Assembly (NCBI GenBank): GCA_011052285.1
Contig: DRJH01000148.1
Span: forward strand, 1 to 8,472
Length of the DNA: 8,472 bases
Reading direction: 5' to 3'
Origin: Gammaproteobacteria bacterium
GTDB taxonomy: Bacteria; Pseudomonadota; Gammaproteobacteria; Arenicellales; DRJH01
The first letter of the stretch is position 1. Each line of letters starts with the position of its first letter. A program made the position numbers and the translations under genes. The notes beneath the pieces are model-generated. The model had not been told where the DNA came from, did no database searches, and worked only from the letters and a program-made list of their open reading frames with translations. Of this stretch, positions 5,579-8,472 are shown piece by piece.

Positions 5579-6202
5579 ATGAGCTATACAAGTTTACAAC
5601 CCATTCCGCAGCGCCATTGGTGGAGATTGCGGGTCGGGCCTGACGAAAAAATCTGGATCACGGCGGCCTATGCATGGTGTCTGGTCATGTTGGTCTGGAT
5701 GGTGGGCTGGTTCTTTTTGGGCAATCAGAATCAGGTCGGCAATGCTTATCGGGTCACCATCGACGGTTTTACCGCCAAAATGGATCAGATGGTGGAGAAA
5801 TACCAGCTCAAAGATGCCTCCGGCAGTCTAATGAGTGAGGGGGATAATGATATTCCGGTAGTGCAGGTTCCAGTTGGCGGCAATGTCTTCATCGCTGCAC
5901 GTCAGTTTGAGTTTCCGGTGATTCCGGTGCTCGAGTTGGGTAAGACCTATGTCTTTCATCTCTCATCCCAGGATGTGGACCACGGCTTTTCCTTGTTACC
6001 AATCAATGTCAATCTGCAACTGCTGCCGGGCTACGATTATGTATTACGGTTTACGCCCAACAAAACGGGGGTCTATCGTCTGACTTGCAATGAGTATTGT
6101 GGTCTTGGCCACCATACGATGACGGGGAAACTTTACGTCATTGATACGGCTAATAAGATTGTACTTGATGGCAAGGGTGGAATTACCGGAGGGGGAGCAT
6201 AA
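5579..6202 (+). CDS. norS: CuA-containing subunit II of a haem-copper nitric oxide reductase-like enzyme (NorS-like)
   Basis: A 207-residue membrane-anchored cupredoxin. One N-terminal helix at about 27-47 anchors it, as in ba3-type subunit II; A-type oxidases have two. The periplasmic domain holds the full set of CuA ligands: His135 in Asp-Val-Asp-His-Gly-Phe, then CNEYCGLGHHTM at 170-181 supplying Cys170, Glu172 (backbone), Cys174, His178 and Met181. Phe110 in Ala-Arg-Gln-Phe lies where the electron-entry aromatic residue sits in this family. It accepts electrons from cytochrome c and passes them to subunit I; the two cytochromes encoded on the opposite strand are obvious donors. The subunit I start follows two bases after the stop, and its ribosome site lies inside this gene, so the two are made together. 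The NorS name rests on subunit I and on senC; on its own this protein would be called cytochrome c oxidase subunit II. Confidence 0.88.
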   Translation: MSYTSLQPIPQRHWWRLRVGPDEKIWITAAYAWCLVMLVWMVGWFFLGNQNQVGNAYRVTIDGFTAKMDQMVEKYQLKDASGSLMSEGDNDIPVVQVPVGGNVFIAARQFEFPVIPVLELGKTYVFHLSSQDVDHGFSLLPINVNLQLLPGYDYVLRFTPNKTGVYRLTCNEYCGLGHHTMTGKLYVIDTANKIVLDGKGGITGGGA

Positions 6203-6204
6203 CG

Positions 6205-7929
6205 ATGGCTACTATTATGGCTACTTTAAGAAATCCACAGGATTTTACTACCTGCCCTGATACGGGTTTGAATATCAATAAGCCGGTGGCAAACCTGGTA
6301 AAAATTCATATCCTGACGGCGGTGATGATGCTGCTGGCCGGGGGTATATTAGGCCTGGGTGTTGCCTTGACACGCTGGCCGGCTGTTCACCTGCTACCTT
6401 CAGAGTGGTTTTATATCTTTTTAACCGGTCATGGCGCTGCGGTGTTGTTATTCTGGGTCCATATTTTTTCAGTGGGTATCGCCTACTTTTTTGTGACCAC
6501 CCCGATTAATGCCCGACTGGCAACACCTAAAATTGCCTGGCTTAGTTACTGGTTGATGCTGATCGGGGCAGCTATCGCTACCGTGATGGTGCTGCTGGGA
6601 CAGGCTACCGTAATGTTCTCGGCTTATCCGCCACTGAAGGCCCATCCTCTGTTCTACCTGGGAGTGATTCTGTTTGCCGTGGGAGCATTGGTCCCCGCTT
6701 TTCTTGTTCTTGCCACCCTGGTTAAGGCTAAGAATGAGCGGACCTTCAAGGGATCGATGCCACTCACGACTTTCGGTGTGTTGATTTGGGCTATTATTGC
6801 CATTTTCACTTGGGTGATGGGTGCGGTGATCATGATCCCGACCTGGCTTTGGTCAATGGGACTGATTGCGAATATTGATCCCCAGTTGTACCGGGTGATT
6901 TTCTGGGCGCTTGCACATTCTACGCAGCAGATGAATATCGTCCTCCATATCACCATCTGGTACACCTTGGCTGCCGTGCTGTTCGGTGCCAGGCCCCTGA
7001 ACGAGAAGGTCAGTCGTACAGCCTTTGTTCTTTATCTGTTTGCTCTGCAGTTGGGCTCCGTTCATCATCTATTATCTGATCCGGGTACCAGCTTTACCTG
7101 GCGGACCTTCAATACCAGCTATGCGGCCTATCTGGCGGTACTGGGTAGTTTGATCCATGGGCTGACCGTGCCGGGTGGTATTGAGCTTGCACAGCGTCGC
7201 CGGGGCCTGACCCATGGCCTGTTTGAATGGTTGCGTAAAGCACCTTGGGACAATCCGATCTTCTCCGGGTTTTTCCTGTCGCTCATTCTGTTCGGTTTTA
7301 TTGGTGGCATCAGTGGCGTGACCATGAGTAATCAGCAAATCAATATGACCGTACATAACACCTTCTATGTACCCGCACATTTCCACGGTACGGTGGCTAC
7401 GGGTACAACGCTGGCCTTTATCGCCTTTTCCTACTGGATTGTACCTTTGGTGACCCGCCGTAAACTTGCCTATCCGGGCCTGGCAAAAATGTCGACCTGG
7501 ATATTTGGCTTGGGTATGGGCACATTTGCGCTGTTCGGCATGGCTGCCGGTCATCTGGGCGTGCCAAGAAGACACTGGGATATCACCTATGCAGATGCGG
7601 CACTGCCCTTCGATTTCTCTGCGATGGCGCATATGATTATGACCGTGGCGGAGATTGGTGCGGTTATCGGTGGTTTCGGAGCCTTGTTTTATATTATTTC
7701 GATCCTCTCTACTTTGCTCGGAGGCAAGGTGCTGGCAAAAGGTGCCCTACCCGCTTTGGCTGAACCTGCTGGTCTGGTTGCGGCGCGCATGCATGGGGGA
7801 ACGGAACCGCAGCATAAAGGGCTGGAAGTGCCTGGCTCATTGGTGCTGTGCATGGTGCTCCTGGTTTTCCTCATTGTGTACTATTTCGCTCAGTACAAAT
7901 ACTTGGCAACCATTTGGGGTATCAGTTAA
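6205..7929 (+). CDS. norY: Haem-copper subunit I lacking the catalytic tyrosine; probable sNOR-type NO reductase (NorY-like)
   Basis: A 574-residue protein with about 12 or more helices and all six metal-binding histidines: His76 (Thr-Gly-His-Gly) and His394 for the low-spin haem, His392 in AHFHG for the high-spin haem, and His238, His287 and His288 for CuB. In oxygen reductases of the A and B groups the helix VI motif is His-Pro-x-Val-Tyr, with the Tyr cross-linked to the CuB histidine. Here it reads AHSTQQMN, so the +4 position is Gln242 and the Pro is also lost. Loss of this tyrosine is typical of NO reductases of the superfamily. With a CuA subunit II before it and senC after it, the best match is sNOR (norS-norY-senC), known from ammonia oxidisers, reducing 2 NO to N2O. 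GGAGGGGG nine bases upstream fixes the start. The alternative is a divergent ba3-like oxygen reductase. Gene certain; NO reductase role likely but not proven. Confidence 0.85.
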   Translation: MATIMATLRNPQDFTTCPDTGLNINKPVANLVKIHILTAVMMLLAGGILGLGVALTRWPAVHLLPSEWFYIFLTGHGAAVLLFWVHIFSVGIAYFFVTTPINARLATPKIAWLSYWLMLIGAAIATVMVLLGQATVMFSAYPPLKAHPLFYLGVILFAVGALVPAFLVLATLVKAKNERTFKGSMPLTTFGVLIWAIIAIFTWVMGAVIMIPTWLWSMGLIANIDPQLYRVIFWALAHSTQQMNIVLHITIWYTLAAVLFGARPLNEKVSRTAFVLYLFALQLGSVHHLLSDPGTSFTWRTFNTSYAAYLAVLGSLIHGLTVPGGIELAQRRRGLTHGLFEWLRKAPWDNPIFSGFFLSLILFGFIGGISGVTMSNQQINMTVHNTFYVPAHFHGTVATGTTLAFIAFSYWIVPLVTRRKLAYPGLAKMSTWIFGLGMGTFALFGMAAGHLGVPRRHWDITYADAALPFDFSAMAHMIMTVAEIGAVIGGFGALFYIISILSTLLGGKVLAKGALPALAEPAGLVAARMHGGTEPQHKGLEVPGSLVLCMVLLVFLIVYYFAQYKYLATIWGIS

Positions 7930-7952
7930 AGCAGTATTTTACCCACGACATG

Positions 7953-7973
7953 GAACACCCTGATCAGGTGTTC
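7953..7973 (+). other. Hairpin just after subunit I
   Basis: GAACACC (7953-7959) pairs with GGTGTTC (7967-7973) around a seven-base loop, 23 bases past the stop. No T run follows. The loop lies within the palindrome CCTGATCAGG, and CTGATCAGG recurs at about 7995-8003. It may assist the stronger hairpin downstream. Confidence 0.4.
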
Positions 7974-8009
7974 GAAGCCTGCGTATTATCGGCTCTGATC
8001 AGGCAGTAA

Positions 8010-8043
8010 TACAGAGGTCATCCCGGATGGGATGACCTCTGTA
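8010..8043 (+). terminator. 15-bp hairpin between subunit I and senC
   Basis: The arms at 8010-8024 and 8029-8043 pair perfectly over 15 bases around the loop GGAT. The stem is followed by GTTTCGC, so the T run is short. It lies 80 bases past the subunit I stop and 123 before the senC start. It most likely reduces read-through into senC. Whether senC also has its own promoter in 8044-8166 is not clear; no strong -35/-10 pair was found there. Confidence 0.75.
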
Positions 8044-8166
8044 GTTTCGCAACAGGCCGTCGGCAAGCTAACGTCTACAGCAGGAAAATAAGCAGATTTA
8101 ATCGATTGCTCAGTGATGTGTCAGGGTAAACTACGCCTCGGTTTTATTGATTTCTAGGAATTTAGA

Positions 8167-8472
8167 ATGTTTTTTCGGTTGCTTTGTCTGCTTCTGTCCG
8201 CACTGATCGTTTCACTCCAGCCGGCCAGTGCTACGCTGGCAGGGCTTATTCCTTCGCAATTTGCCGCACGTTTGCAGTCACAGGCGGTGGAGCCAGCCGA
8301 TAACCTGAAGTCTTTTGGTAAGGACTTTGACAGGGATGTCGCGCTTAAGGCCAGTCAGGCCGTGATCGGTAGTGTACTGACAGATTACTCCTTTCGGAAT
8401 CGTGACAACGCTGTTATCAAGCTGACTGAGCTGCGAGGAAAACCCATAGTCCTGAGCTTGGTGTATACCAGC
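8167..8472 (+). CDS. senC: SenC/SCO1-type copper chaperone, N-terminal part only
   Basis: 102 codons are present and the frame is open to the window edge. A signal peptide runs to a likely Ala-Ser-Ala cleavage at 20-22. The mature part reaches a Leu-Arg-Gly-Lys-Pro stretch and the strand Ile-Val-Leu-Ser-Leu-Val-Tyr-Thr-Ser at residues 94-102. In the SCO1/SenC family this lead-in comes directly before the copper-binding Cys-x-x-x-Cys, which would start at the next residue, just outside the window. These proteins are thioredoxin-fold factors that deliver copper to, or reduce the cysteines of, the CuA site of subunit II. That suits its place behind the CuA enzyme. AGGA about nine bases upstream supports the start. 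The family call rests on the lead-in strand and context, because the cysteines themselves are not visible. Confidence 0.8.
   Translation, partial: MFFRLLCLLLSALIVSLQPASATLAGLIPSQFAARLQSQAVEPADNLKSFGKDFDRDVALKASQAVIGSVLTDYSFRNRDNAVIKLTELRGKPIVLSLVYTS

Noticed and set aside
7072..7632. Long minus-strand open frame of 186 codons inside subunit I
   Set aside because: It lies wholly within a clear haem-copper gene and its composition (rich in Arg, His, Gln and Gly) is that of an antisense shadow. No motif is seen.
6205..7929. Calling subunit I a plain ba3-type cytochrome c oxidase
   Set aside because: The helix VI motif lacks the Pro and the cross-linked Tyr needed in A- and B-group oxygen reductases. 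The neighbours fit sNOR better. The possibility is kept as the stated alternative.

Overview
The window suggests a Proteobacterium, most likely a gammaproteobacterium. Base composition is moderate, Shine-Dalgarno sites are classical, and the RND-exporter/LolA-like pair and the haem-copper cluster are both proteobacterial types. The genus cannot be read from the sequence. Relatives of the haem-copper cluster are best known from ammonia oxidisers, and related forms occur in other groups, so lifestyle is inference only.

Layout. Positions 1-3215 (minus strand) hold an apparent three-gene envelope operon. It reads, in transcription order, a 759-residue RND/MMPL-type exporter, a periplasmic LolA-like 'outer membrane lipoprotein-sorting' protein, and the first 38 codons of an exported protein that runs off the left edge. 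Positions 3477-4755 (minus strand) hold two closely related class I c-type cytochromes (about 81% identical in the mature part) with a small two-helix membrane protein between them. Each unit is separated by a hairpin. Positions 4756-5036 are a divergent control region with a perfect FNR-type palindrome, TTGAT-N4-ATCAA, at 4905-4918. Positions 5037-7929 (plus strand) hold two tiny single-helix membrane proteins, a CuA-bearing subunit II, and a haem-copper subunit I. After a strong hairpin, positions 8167-8472 begin a SenC/SCO1-type copper chaperone cut off by the right edge.

Main interpretation. Subunit I keeps all six metal-binding histidines of a haem-copper oxidase. At the place of the catalytic cross-linked tyrosine (CuB histidine +4) it has glutamine. 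With a CuA subunit II before it and senC after it, this matches the norS-norY-senC arrangement described for sNOR, a haem-copper nitric oxide reductase, better than a ba3-type oxygen reductase. The model is that low oxygen (or NO) acts through an FNR/DNR-type regulator on a shared intergenic region. This would give soluble cytochromes c on one side and a cytochrome c-fed, CuA-containing NO reductase with its CuA assembly factor on the other. The two single-helix proteins are candidate accessory subunits.

No tRNA, rRNA, CRISPR array, insertion sequence or phage gene was seen.
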